From contig JADHYV010000009.1 in NCBI GenBank assembly GCA_027604705.1, forward strand, positions 1 through 64,000: 64,000 bases of DNA, in the 5' to 3' direction. The notes beneath the pieces were generated by a model. It worked only from the letters and a program-made list of their open reading frames with translations. It was not told where the DNA came from and did not search any database. Source of the stretch: Allomyces arbusculus. Lineage: Eukaryota; Blastocladiomycota; Blastocladiomycetes; Blastocladiales; Blastocladiaceae. Each line of letters opens with the position of its first letter. The first letter of the stretch is position 1. A program made the position numbers and the translations under genes. Shown here piece by piece: positions 30,457-40,900 of the stretch.

Positions 30457-32994
30457 ATGCCGCACACGTCGCACCTGGCCCCGCTCGCGGCTGCTGCCGC
30501 CGCACCACGACCCGCCGCCGCTGCCGCAACGGCCGCTGGCGCCATGACCAACTCAGTCGCTGCGCCCGCGACGCGCACCCCCTCGCGCCGGCTCGTCTCC
30601 TCGCTCAAGTCGCGCCTGGCCGCGTCGCTGCTCGTGCCGTGCCGCCGCCCGACCACTCTCAATTCCTCGAGCGCCGTGCGGCCCGCGACTTCGTCTGCTT
30701 ACCAGACCGCATTGCCGGCCGCGCTCCCACCACCGCTGTCGTCGCCACCATCGGTGCAGGCACCGGAACGCGTCAGCAGCCTCGCCGCGGCCGCCAGCAC
30801 CGCCCCCGCAGGCAGCGAAGCGGTGCGGTGGACGTGGCCGACGCCGGTGCGCGCGAATCGGGCCATTGATGTCGATGGTTCGGCCGAGGGCGCCAGCAAC
30901 CACAACAACGACATGGTGTTTGCGCGCGCGCTGCGCACTTCATCGACCAAGCCGTTGCCGTGCGCGGAAGACTGCGCGTCAAAGATTGGAGCTTCCTTCG
31001 CGCCGCCGCCACCGCACCGCCGGCCCGCGTCACCATCGGCCACCACCGCGCCAACGATCGCACACCACTGGCCGCTGCCATCGGCTCTGCACACGCCGCC
31101 GCCACCCCCGCACCACCTCGCCGACCTGGACCACGACCCGATCCCAAGCCTGCTGCTCGTCTCGCCGCGCCAGCTGCGCTCGCTCGACTCGGCCTTGCGC
31201 GCCGAGGTCGAGCAGCTTGTCGTGCCGCTGACGGCCACCGCACCCGCCCTCGCCAGCGACGATGCCCCCTCAGCGGCCCACGGCACGGCGACGCGCCGGC
31301 ACCCACGGTTCGAGCGCATCCACGCCGACGACCGGGCCGACCCGGAAGCCCTTGCCGACCGGCTCGCCCTGCTCTGGGCCAAGTTCACGTCCGACATGTT
31401 GCTGCGCAACTACACGGCCTCGCCCAGCGCGCTTGTCGTGAGCCTCTACTCGCTCGCGATTGTCGGCGACACGGACCTCGACAACAACACGTGCGCTTCG
31501 GATTCGGCCTTTTTCGATGCCGACTCGGGCCACCACCTCGACATCCATGACGACGAGACGACGCCCGGGGTCGCCGCGTCGCTGCGCACCAGCGACTCGA
31601 TCCGATCCAAGGCTGCCGTGCAGCAGAGCGCACCGTGGTCGACGGGCGCGTCCACGCGACACACGACCTCGCGGCACTCGGCGGCGGCGTCGCTGCACTC
31701 GCTCATGTGTCACTCGACCGTCCCCGCCGAACTGCTCGGTGCCGACCTGTCGGCCGCGACGATCCCGCCGCTCCTGTCGGCGCAGTACCTGCTCACGCAC
31801 CATGTTGCGCGCGTGTGCACAGCCTTGTTTGCCAAACTGCAGCACGTGCCGCACCTCGCCCTCCTGCGCGCGCTCGTCGCGCGCCCGCGCGACGCGATGC
31901 CGTGCCTGCTGTTGTACCCGCCGCGCGCCGGGATCGACGATGCGGCAGCCGACGCGGCGGCCCTGGCGTCGCCGAATCCGACGCGGCCCGTCGCGCACCT
32001 CGCGCAGCGCCCGATCGAGCGACTCGCCGTCCTCCTGCGCGCCGAAATCGCGTCGAGTGTTGCGCAACTGCGCCGCGTCCTTGCGCGGTCCGGGCTGGCC
32101 CTGCCTGCCGACCAGACCTTGCACGACGTGATGGTGCGGTCCGTGCGGCTGTTCGTCTACGTGCGCTGCGCCGACCCGACCGTCCGGTGGCAAATGTCCC
32201 CACGGGACACCGACATCGAGCCGGCGTCTATGGCCGCCGTGCATGACGGGACCGCGCGCACCGACCACGTCGTCTTGTTCTCCGTCTACCCCGGGCTCGT
32301 GCGCGATACCGAATCGCACGATTTCGCGGCCGCGGACGACGACGATGAGGGACACTCTGAGATGACGACGTCCTCGGCGCCCGTCGTCGCGTCGGCCAAT
32401 GTGCCGCTGCTTCAGGCCGCGCAGCCACCGGCGGTGATCGTCAAGGAACGCGTTTTTGCCGTGCCCGTGCGCGACTGGAGTGCCACCGCCCGCGTGTCGC
32501 TCCCGCCACTCGCCGTCACCCCGCCGGCGTCGTACCCTCGCAGTGTCGCTGCAACGTTCCCGCGTGCGGCGACGCCGCGGTGGCTGTCCCCCGCGACCCA
32601 ACCCGCGGACTTGCTCGTCGTCCCGCCGTCGCCGCCGACTTCGTCTGCACTCCTCTCGTCGAGCACGTCGATCACGTCGCTCTCGTCGACGTCGACTTAC
32701 GAGTCCCCCGCGGCTCCCGCGGCGCCGGTGGTGCAGTGCCCGCTGGTTCGCCGGCACTCGGTTGCGGCGGCGGAGCTCGCGCGGTTTTTGGACGCGCACG
32801 CGTCGCCCGAACCGGAACAGGCCGACCTGGTGGTGGTGCGCAAGCACCGCAGTGCGGACGCGGTCCTGGTGGTGCCGCGGCCCGCCCGTGACCGGCCGGA
32901 GCGCCGGATGACGACGACGCCCGACGGACTGCGGATGCTGCGCATGTTCTTGGCGAACGCGAATGCGCCGACCGCGGCGGTCAGTGTCGAGTAG
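30457..32994 (+). CDS. Hypothetical 845-residue protein
   Basis: Single-exon frame that I do not recognise. About 230 Ala/Pro/Ser-rich residues lead into a region that looks folded: IPSLLLVSPRQLRSLDSALR, then ALADRLALLWAKFTSDMLLR and SPSALVVSLYSLAIVGDTD, a histidine/serine-rich interruption, and a second helical block from about 425 to 580 (TIPPLLSAQYLLTHHVARVC, then HVPHLALLRALVARP, then EIASSVAQLRRVLARSGLAL). The block around 565-615 (VMVRSVRLFVYVRCADPTVRW) could be beta-rich. The C-terminal 200 residues are Ser/Pro-rich and disordered. Codon use matches the neighbouring conserved genes, and the frame is long and uninterrupted, so it is probably real. No enzyme motif, membrane helix or zinc site is visible. 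Confidence 0.7.
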   Translation: MPHTSHLAPLAAAAAAPRPAAAAATAAGAMTNSVAAPATRTPSRRLVSSLKSRLAASLLVPCRRPTTLNSSSAVRPATSSAYQTALPAALPPPLSSPPSVQAPERVSSLAAAASTAPAGSEAVRWTWPTPVRANRAIDVDGSAEGASNHNNDMVFARALRTSSTKPLPCAEDCASKIGASFAPPPPHRRPASPSATTAPTIAHHWPLPSALHTPPPPPHHLADLDHDPIPSLLLVSPRQLRSLDSALRAEVEQLVVPLTATAPALASDDAPSAAHGTATRRHPRFERIHADDRADPEALADRLALLWAKFTSDMLLRNYTASPSALVVSLYSLAIVGDTDLDNNTCASDSAFFDADSGHHLDIHDDETTPGVAASLRTSDSIRSKAAVQQSAPWSTGASTRHTTSRHSAAASLHSLMCHSTVPAELLGADLSAATIPPLLSAQYLLTHHVARVCTALFAKLQHVPHLALLRALVARPRDAMPCLLLYPPRAGIDDAAADAAALASPNPTRPVAHLAQRPIERLAVLLRAEIASSVAQLRRVLARSGLALPADQTLHDVMVRSVRLFVYVRCADPTVRWQMSPRDTDIEPASMAAVHDGTARTDHVVLFSVYPGLVRDTESHDFAAADDDDEGHSEMTTSSAPVVASANVPLLQAAQPPAVIVKERVFAVPVRDWSATARVSLPPLAVTPPASYPRSVAATFPRAATPRWLSPATQPADLLVVPPSPPTSSALLSSSTSITSLSSTSTYESPAAPAAPVVQCPLVRRHSVAAAELARFLDAHASPEPEQADLVVVRKHRSADAVLVVPRPARDRPERRMTTTPDGLRMLRMFLANANAPTAAVSVE

Positions 32995-33207
32995 AGCGAC
33001 CGAGCCGTGCGCCGCGCGCCGTGCGCGCGGCCCCTGTTTTTTGTATACAGTTTACCTTCCGTCCCCGGTTACCCTCAAACCGACCACTCCATGTAGATAC
33101 CTCCCGCAGCAGCGCCGGCGGGGAACGCCGGCGCCGATGTGCCCCCTCTCTCATCTGTCGTGCCTTTTGCGTACTTCTTTTTTTGTTGTGACTCGATCCG
33201 TGCCCCT

Positions 33208-33223
33208 CCCCCCCCCCCCCCCC
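33208..33223. repeat. Homopolymer tract, 16 C
   Basis: Sixteen consecutive C on the plus strand, about 215 bases past the stop of the 845-residue protein. The opposite strand could form a G-rich structure. Confidence 0.8.
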
Positions 33224-33342
33224 GTCTTGATATTTTGGATGTTTGTTCGTGCGCCGTTATCTGTCTGTCTTGAGTGGTGCCGGCTGTCGTGCCGCGCGTG
33301 CCCTTCATCGTGCTCATTTCGTTCGAAATGCAAGAATACAGA

Positions 33343-33356
33343 CCCCCCCCCCCCCC
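33343..33356. repeat. Homopolymer tract, 14 C
   Basis: Fourteen consecutive C on the plus strand, 119 bases after the 16-C tract and in the same orientation. Confidence 0.8.
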
Positions 33357-34361
33357 GTCGTTGCCCTGACTGAAGTGGAAAGAGGCGAGTGAGGAGAAAG
33401 AAGTGAGACGGTCGTTCATGATCCTCATTGGGGATTGGAGGCGAGGTCGGCTCTTGTCTCAACACGACGAATGCGTGTCCGTTTCCATCCTTCCGAAGCA
33501 CGCCTGTCATGGACTGGGTCGTGATGCTGTCGCTCCTTCCTGACCTGACCAACTTGGCGTCCATCGAGAGCATTGATCATTGAAAGTAACTCACGCTGAG
33601 AGCGAGCACAGTATTGCTGGTTTCAATGATGTCGCCGAATTGACGGATCATGATGTTGGTGGACAAGTGCTACGATTGGACCCCTTCATCCTGTTCGTGC
33701 GCTGGTGGTATCGCCGGTCGCCCGCGCAGGCATCTCCGCCTCTCAAACTCAAGCTCGAGTACGGAATTCCATGACACACGCTCAGCGAGTATCAGCAGCG
33801 ACAGTCAGCGCTGGTGGTCAGCATGCTGATGCTAAAACACACACGCCAGTAATGGCCATGCATGTAACGTTACAATTGGGTTCGTGAAAATAAAGGCTTT
33901 CTCTCTCAGCGCATGACGCTCACGCTTGCAAACGCCGACTGGCACCAGGTACGCACATCAATGACCGCCAACATGACAAACAGTCTGGTTTGGTCGACTG
34001 CCCGAGCCTCAGTCTCTATTACTGATTCGGTCACACTTTCTCGGTTGCAAAATAGGGCTCGCTGGCACGGGTCCTGTCAATGCTGGGGTTCCCTTTTGGA
34101 AGCACAAAGGCCAAAGGCGCACGAAATACAAAGGACAATACTTGTTCATTTTGGCAAATGCAAGGAATTCGCTTCGTTCTCCTCATTGTGGGAGGAGCAT
34201 TCAGTGAAATGGCAATAACACAGGCTTGTCAAACAGAACGCATCAAACTACAATATGTAATCAAAGTCGCCGCGGAAATCGTAAAAAGGTAGGTGAATGG
34301 CAGCTATCGGGAAAATGAGGTGGTCACGACATGTGGGCAGAGGGTCACAGGCATGAAGAAA

Positions 34362-37016
34362 CTAGGCATCCTTGTCCTCGAAAATAAAGCGGAAGAGCTC
34401 TTGGCTGCTGGCCTGCGAAGATCCCTTGATGCTGATAAAACTGTTGATTTCGCCAGAAACGATGCTGAAAAAACTCTTAATTTCGCCAGAAACCCAGGCC
34501 TTGTTCTCGCCCAAGTAGGGATTGGAGAAGTTCAATTGAGCGACGAAATCGCTTTTTTCCTCATGAGCCACGATCACAGTGACCCATCCAACACTGCCAC
34601 AGGCAGCGCTCGCGTCCTTACTGTGCAGGAAGCCGCCATTCCATCCTGGAGGAAGCCATCTCTTACCGTCCTTGTGGTGCCCGAAGGCAGTCTCAGCGCT
34701 CTTCCAAAAGTGACCACTATGGCTTCCACTGCCATCGTAGCGCAGCCAATGATTGGACCGGTTTTCAATGATCACTCGGGACGCGCGGTTCACATCACGC
34801 CGGTCACGGAATTTGGCAACCATCCGTTCGACTTCAGACAGGTCTTTGGAACAGACCATGCACGCTTCACAGTCACTCTCACCACAATAGTGCATGGAGA
34901 GACGCTCGATGCCTTCATGGGCGTCTTTGTACGAGCACGGCTTACCGGTGACGCAACGTTTGGGACATTGTTGACGGGCTGCTTTCGTATGGTGGATGCA
35001 TCGATGGGCGTCACCATGATCATCTCGTGGACGGTAGCACGGCTTCTCGCAACCAACACACTCGCCACCCAAGCAGCATCGTTTGCAGTCGTGGTCCTCG
35101 ACATTTTCGAGAACCATGTGCGCCTCGCCCAGCCGGCATGGACGGTCATCACAATGCTTGCAGACCTCACCGCATTTGGCACGGTTTCCCTCGGTGTGAC
35201 GGTAACACCGATGGTTTTCGTGCAGAGACCTCCGTCCTTGTGTGCAGCGAGCGCCACATGGGCACACGGCGTCGCAGCAGCGGCCACAGTCGTGGATGGC
35301 AACACCATCGAGGTGTTCATGTCCATCGTTGTGCTTGCATGGGGACCCACAGCACTGGCAATCATGACGGCACTTGCCACGTACTTTCTCAGAGTGGCGG
35401 GTGCACCGGTGGTCGTCGTGATGCTTGCCACGGGTTTCAGTGCAGCGATTGTCGCACGCCCGGCACTCTGAAGCACAGCAGTGGCGGCAGTCGTGGTCAG
35501 CGACCCCGTCCAAAATCGCATGCACGTCGTTGAGCGTGCACTGCGACCCGCAAACTTAGCACATTTCACGGCATGCACCACGCATTTCTTCGACATGGCG
35601 GGTGCATCGATGGTCAATGCCATGTTGGCCACGCGTGCCAGCGCACATTGCATCACAGGCACAGCAATGAGCAGGGCAGCAAGTACCGCAGTCGTGCTTG
35701 TCGACCGCATCTTGCTCTGTGCTCTCAATATCAAGATCGATGATGCGACCATGAGTTGCCTGCCACGTACATGGCTTACCACCACACTGCGCGCATGTCC
35801 CGTCACAGCGTGCCACAAGCAACATGACCTTTTCGGCTTCTGTGGTAAGGAGGCTCTTGTAATAAGCCTTCATGGCGCCGTTCTCGCCAGAATACGCAGC
35901 AATGGCCTTGTTCTTGGTATTGTCGACAGTTGCACGGGGGACAGGAGGTGCACTTGTTTGAACGTATGCCCAAAGCGCAGCAAAGTGCGACTGGTACTTG
36001 GTGCGCAACATTTCTTCCATAGCACCGGGAAACAGAATCGAGCCGGCCCGAGCCAGGTTGGCGGGATCGTTGATCTGATCGGCCAATTGAGCGAGTTGCG
36101 CACCAAAGCCCCCTGTAATCAGACGAGCGCGCATATTGCCTTTTCTAATCGCACCACCGTCAGAGCGAAGACCAAGATGTTCGAAAATGGCCTCGCGGAG
36201 TATGGTAACGTGCTTGTTGTTGCTGCGCGCCGATTCTACTGGAATAGAGGGCACGGCAGATGTGTGCACGTTCATGCTCTTGGGCAGAAACTTGGCAAAC
36301 ATCTTGGTCAGTTTTTTCTTGCACATATCTTCTTGCTTCATGAATCCTGGGTTCGCCATGTTGAGCACGCAGAAGCAATCGACTCTGACATTGTCGTTTG
36401 CAATTGCGGCAAGTCCAGCGTTCTTGCCAAGAGCATCGGAAGTGGCAACATCAGTGGCAGTGACCACAGCCACCACCCCATTGGCCAGCGCAATCGCGAA
36501 CGCCGTGAGTCGCGACGAGTACAGAGACAGGGCAGCTTTGGCTTCTTCAAATACCTCCTCTGGCGCGTCCTCTGGAATCGCTTCCGTAACTTGGTCAAAC
36601 TGGTCTGCGCTCCCATAACCCTCCACGTCCAGGACGAGCAGGACGTGCTTGTCATCGCCGTCGCGAACAGCGCACAGCGCCGCGTTGATGCCACACGTCG
36701 TGCGCTCGAAATTGCCCTCCATAAAACCGGCACCAAACAATGCATTGAGCAGCGACGATTTGCCCACCTTTTGCGGACCGAAAATAACGACCACCAGGGC
36801 CTTGTCCGTACAAAGACCTGGGTGAGCGGTCTGAAAGGCAGAGACGTGCGCGGAAAATCGTTCCGAGAAATAAGGCGTGAGTTCAATGGCCGTCGGGATA
36901 GCCTGTTGAATGTCTTTGACCGTCATTGCACGGCCAAGGACATCCAAGTCGAACTTTACGTCGCCAATGAGACTGACAGACTGCACTGCAGCGTCGGTTG
37001 GAATGAGACGTGCCAT
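34362..37016 (-). CDS. GBP/atlastin-like GTPase with Cys/His-rich repeats, interrupted by one in-frame TAA
   Basis: From the ATG at 37016 the frame encodes a large GTPase: P-loop GPQKVGKS (80-87), switch-I Thr in ERTTCGI (105-111), and G3 DVEG (130-133) in LLVLDVEGYGS. This pattern fits the dynamin-superfamily GBP/atlastin/VLIG group. After a helical stretch, Cys/His-rich repeats begin at C404. Each unit of about 65 residues follows C-x3-C..C-x2-x-C..H..HDC-x2-CC-x3-C-x2-C-x3-C..H-x-C-x2-H..C. There are four full units and a partial fifth, suggesting a string of zinc-binding modules. Codon 487 is TAA (35556-35558); the repeat pattern continues in the same frame right across it to 34362, where aligned units have Gln or Lys. 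A final ~155-residue domain (N-rich, beta-looking, GSVGWVTVIVAHEE) is unfamiliar. The product is either 486 residues ending after one repeat, or 884 if the TAA is read through or is an error. Confidence 0.75.
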
Positions 37017-37266
37017 ATTGCTATCTTTCGTTGGAGCTTGGAGTCAGAGATGTAACACCGATGATAGCAAGGGGTTCAAGACTAGTGTAAGGCACGCACC
37101 CAATGCAAAATGGTCGTGTCTGACGGGCACAATGCTTGATGCCCCGTGGATAGACAGAAAATGGGTGAAGGACTGCTGATGGATCAGATATGACTGGCAC
37201 GAGCGTGGCGAGATTCTTTGAGATTGACCGTTGGCATCGAGAGTGAAACTAGGCCGTTGCCCTGCA

Positions 37267-37274
37267 TATTTATA
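37267..37274 (-). promoter_or_regulatory. TATA box of the GTPase gene
   Basis: Minus-strand TATAAATA, an exact consensus match, 250 bases before the GTPase ATG. It implies a leader of roughly 220 nt. Confidence 0.55.
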
Positions 37275-37482
37275 GGAGACGGGCTCGGTTGAACAGTGTG
37301 TGCTGAGGCGAGGAAACTGACTTAGAGCGGGCGAGCAGCCAATCCATTTGTCGCTGCTGCGGCACCTGCTTCAGAAATGTCGATGCGACCACCAGCATAA
37401 CAACGAACACGTCAGTTCTATGCAGCACTAGGTCCGAGCTGCGCCAGTTTGGGCTCGAAGTGAGCTAGCTCGGTTCAAGAAT

Positions 37483-37536
37483 TGCGTCAGGTTCACAATC
37501 TGCGTCAGTTTCACGATCTGCGTCAGTTTCACATTT
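37483..37536. repeat. Three tandem copies of an 18-bp unit
   Basis: TGCGTCAGGTTCACAATC followed by TGCGTCAGTTTCACGATC and TGCGTCAGTTTCACATTT. Each unit carries TGCGTCA, close to a bZIP/AP-1-type half-site. The array lies about 470 bases upstream of the GTPase start. Confidence 0.75.
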
Positions 37537-37919
37537 CCGAGCCATTCCTATGCCACCATGTCCACTCAGCCCAGAGGGCAGACGCCAACAGGTCAGTCAC
37601 TTTCATGCGCTTGATAAGAAGCCACGTCAGTTCGGAGCACTCGCGCGCTCGCTGCCTGATATCGTTCAAACATTTTCATAGCTGCCTTTTTGAACCCGCG
37701 TTCACTGGTATCATTTTTCGATGTGTGTTCATTGAAGAATACGACAATCTCACCTGAGTGGACGCATCAACCATGCTGCCAAATGGGCGAGAGTTGAACC
37801 AGGGCCGGTCAGAGAGTTGAAATGGAATCACAGAACGGGGGGAACGTGTCGTGAACTCGACGAAATGTTTATGATTCAGTTCGGCACAACCCCCCTTTCA
37901 CGTCACACTCGTCAGTCTC

Positions 37920-40900
37920 TCACCCTCGCCCTCGCCCCCCGACCCGACCACGCCGCCGATCCGTCATCGCCGGCGCGCGCACAATTGGGGCTTCAAACAC
38001 GAGCGTGCGTGACTGCTGGGTCGTCGACGCATCCCTAGCTTTGGCATCAAGTCGCAACCGCGATGCACGATTCACGCGCGGTACGAGTGCCGGTGGCGCC
38101 GCAAATGGGTTGGTTGAGTCTGCATTCATCGACGTAGCAGCACTCCCCGGCTCTTCAGGTGGCAGAGCGGCCGCCTCCAAAATATCCTCGGCTGGATCGA
38201 CGCGCGGGCCGCGCGCATAAATGGGCAGTTCGCGCTTACTCTTAGGGGCTGCGGGCTCGCGCGCATGGTCCTGGGCAAGGACCGCGAGCGCTTGCCGCCC
38301 TTCGTCGCTGTCAAAGTACGGCACGAGCGTGGCGCGGATCCCGCGGAGAACGTCGTTGAGGTGCACGAGTATTTGCGCTGGTGGTGGCCGGGTCGCGGGC
38401 GCGCGGGTCAGAATCCGACGCACGGCGGCCAGGTCGGCGTTGGCAAACAGGTTCCCGGCACCGCGTGGACCCGCGGATGCGACTTCGGCGCGCATTGGTT
38501 CGGCTGGAGCGGGAACGGGCGGGCGCGGTGCTTGGATGAGCCGCACGCGGTCGCTCGTCGAAAAATACCGCTGCAGAATGTCGGTTTCGGTCAGGGACGT
38601 GAGCGGCGCCCTGTGGGTGGCTGCTGTGACCCCGTCCGGCGTGTCTTCGCCGTTGATGGCGATTCGCGGGCCCAACTCGGGCTCGACCACGACGACGCGC
38701 GGCGACGCTGGCCGGTCCTGTTTGCCGGCGTACACCTCGCGCCAGGCGCGCTTGACGACGTCACGATTCGCGGCTGTGATGCGTGGATACCGGTAGAATT
38801 GGTGGTACGCAACATAGTGCGCGTCGCGGCCCGACACCATAGCCGTCACGAACACGACCGGTGACGACTCGCTGCCTGGCACGGGCTCCTCGGCAATGCG
38901 GACGTCCACATCTTGCTGCTGGGTTAGTGCCAGGAGCCGCAACTGCATGGCCGCATCGGTCAGGAATCGCGTATGGGTGCCAGAACGGTGCAGCGCAAAC
39001 AGGGACGGCGTCGCAGCTTGAGCGTCGAGTGGAGAGCGGAGCAGCGTTTCCGTGACTTGACCGGGTGGAATCATGTCAGAGAGCTGCGCCGAATCAGCGC
39101 GTGGCGCCCGACGAGTAATGTGGCCCGTTTTCAAATCGAGGACGTGGCCGTCGACGCTTACGAGCGTGAACTGGTCTTGAGTCACAATTTGGGATCCGTT
39201 GATCTGTCGAGAACGGGCCGCAAAACAGAGAGTCAGGCATTGAATACCGCAGACAGTAAGCAAAAGCACTGCGCACCATGGTCACTTCGAGCTCGTTTGC
39301 GACCCACTTGACGACCGTGCCAGCGCGGTCCACAAACACCCACCCGTCATTCGCACCGCCCAGCTGCAGCTCTCCCACTTCAGGAATATGTGCATGAACC
39401 AGCCCCGTATTCGCCGCGCACCGAATTACTGTGCCGTCTCGATACTCCACGGTCCTCGTCCCGTCGCGCTCCACGACACACGACACGCCGTCGGATCGCC
39501 GCCACATAGACCGATGATGCCGCGGGTCCGACTCGCGGCAGACGGGCAGTGGTGCGGCTGCTGGCGTGACCGTTCCGTCGCCTCCGACCCACGTCCACTG
39601 CCCCGTTGCTGCATCCCGTGTCCCAACTGCGCCCGTGCGGCTCAAGTATGTGGTCGTGCCATCTGCCGTGTGCACGACATGGTCGCCCGCAGGCGTGACC
39701 CGGCGCCATCCGCGGTTGCCCGGGAACCGGAAGCAGACGCGGTCGTGTGCGTCGACGGTGCACGTCGTCCCGGTGCTCGTCGAGTACATGAACCTAGGCT
39801 GCGTCACGCCGGCGGCCGAGGCCGCAAGCAGCGTCAAGCACCCGCCGGGGTGTAGAGTCGCCACGAGCTGGCCAGGCGTTTGGAGTCGGCAGTACGCCGT
39901 GGACGTGACGAGAAGATGCTCCTCGCGAATGATCGGGTGGTCGCGCGACGCGTAGATGATGGAGGTCGTCTTGTGCGCTTCGGGCAGATCGACGCGCACG
40001 TGCTGTGCGAGCTGTCGCGGGACGCCGTCGTAGACGTAACCCGCCGCAGGCGGCAATGCGTTGCGCGACTTGAGGTGGCACCATTCGCCAAACCCGTACT
40101 TGCGTGGTGGTGACCATTGCGCGCGGCCGTCGTGCTGGCGGGATGGCGTCACGGTCACGAGAAGCTTGCCGTCGGGTCGAGCTTGCACTGCGGTCGAGGC
40201 CACGGCGGGGTCACGAAGAGTGACGTCAATGGCCTGGAAAAAATCGAGGGTCAGGATCATCCTGGCGAGGAAGTGGGCATGAACAGAATTGACGAACCTG
40301 GATCGCCGATAACGGCTCAAGCACTTCGACCCACACGGCATCATCGAGCCGCTGCCCCGTCAACGCCTCAAAATGCACCAGGTCGAGGTTGCGGCTCGCG
40401 AGTTGCTGGTTGAGTCCTGCCGAGCGCGCAAACTGGGTTTGCTTCCACTCGTCGCCCTTGTTGATGGGTGGACACGCCTTAAGAATCACCTCGGTCCGCG
40501 CCTTGACTTCCAGCGGTGGTTTTTCTCTGTTATCGCGTGAATGTCGGGAGAGTGAGATCTCAGAATTGGGACGGGCAAGTGAGAGTTTAGTACACACGAC
40601 GCACAGTTGAAATACGCGCGGCGCACTCGCTCCGCCCTCAGGTGCAGGTCGACGAGACGGCGACGGAGCCACATAATTGATCAAATCCAGCACGATGGCA
40701 CGTTCGTCCGACAACTCAGGCCACGACGCGCTCCCGGCCTCGACATTGGCCTCGGGCAGCGTCACGACGCGCTGCTGCCCGTAATAGGCCGCGTATTCGT
40801 GGCGTTCCGCCAGAATGCGGTACCACGACTGTGCAAGCGCATCAAACGCTGCCGCAGCATTCGTGCACGCTGCGACGCTGACTGATGTAAGGACCGTGCT

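Larger units (their letters stand above)
32995..34361. other. AT-richer intergenic island with poly-C tracts
   Basis: 3' flank of the orphan gene, then about 1 kb of AT-richer sequence up to the GTPase gene. Two long C tracts lie in it. Short open frames around 33450-33600 and 33900-34230 look like decayed coding sequence but match nothing I know. Confidence 0.4.
37017..37919. other. Promoter region of the GTPase gene and 3' flank of SPAG17
   Basis: AT-richer sequence with a TATA box and a short tandem repeat listed separately. I see no other gene. Confidence 0.4.

Noticed and set aside
31270-32847. 525-codon minus-strand frame opposite the orphan 845-residue protein
   Set aside because: Both strands are open here. 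The plus frame is longer, has helical hydrophobic patterning and a normal composition, while the minus frame is dominated by Arg, Gly and His.
34293-35471. 392-codon plus-strand frame opposite the Cys/His repeats
   Set aside because: It looks hydrophobic and tempting as a membrane protein, but it is the complement of the periodic Cys/His codons; the regular repeat and GTPase continuity favour the minus strand.
34362-37016. Reassigned stop codon (TAA read as Gln) as the genome-wide code
   Set aside because: The aldo/keto reductase ends at TAA exactly where the family ends, and other genes end properly at TAG and TGA, so the standard code applies.
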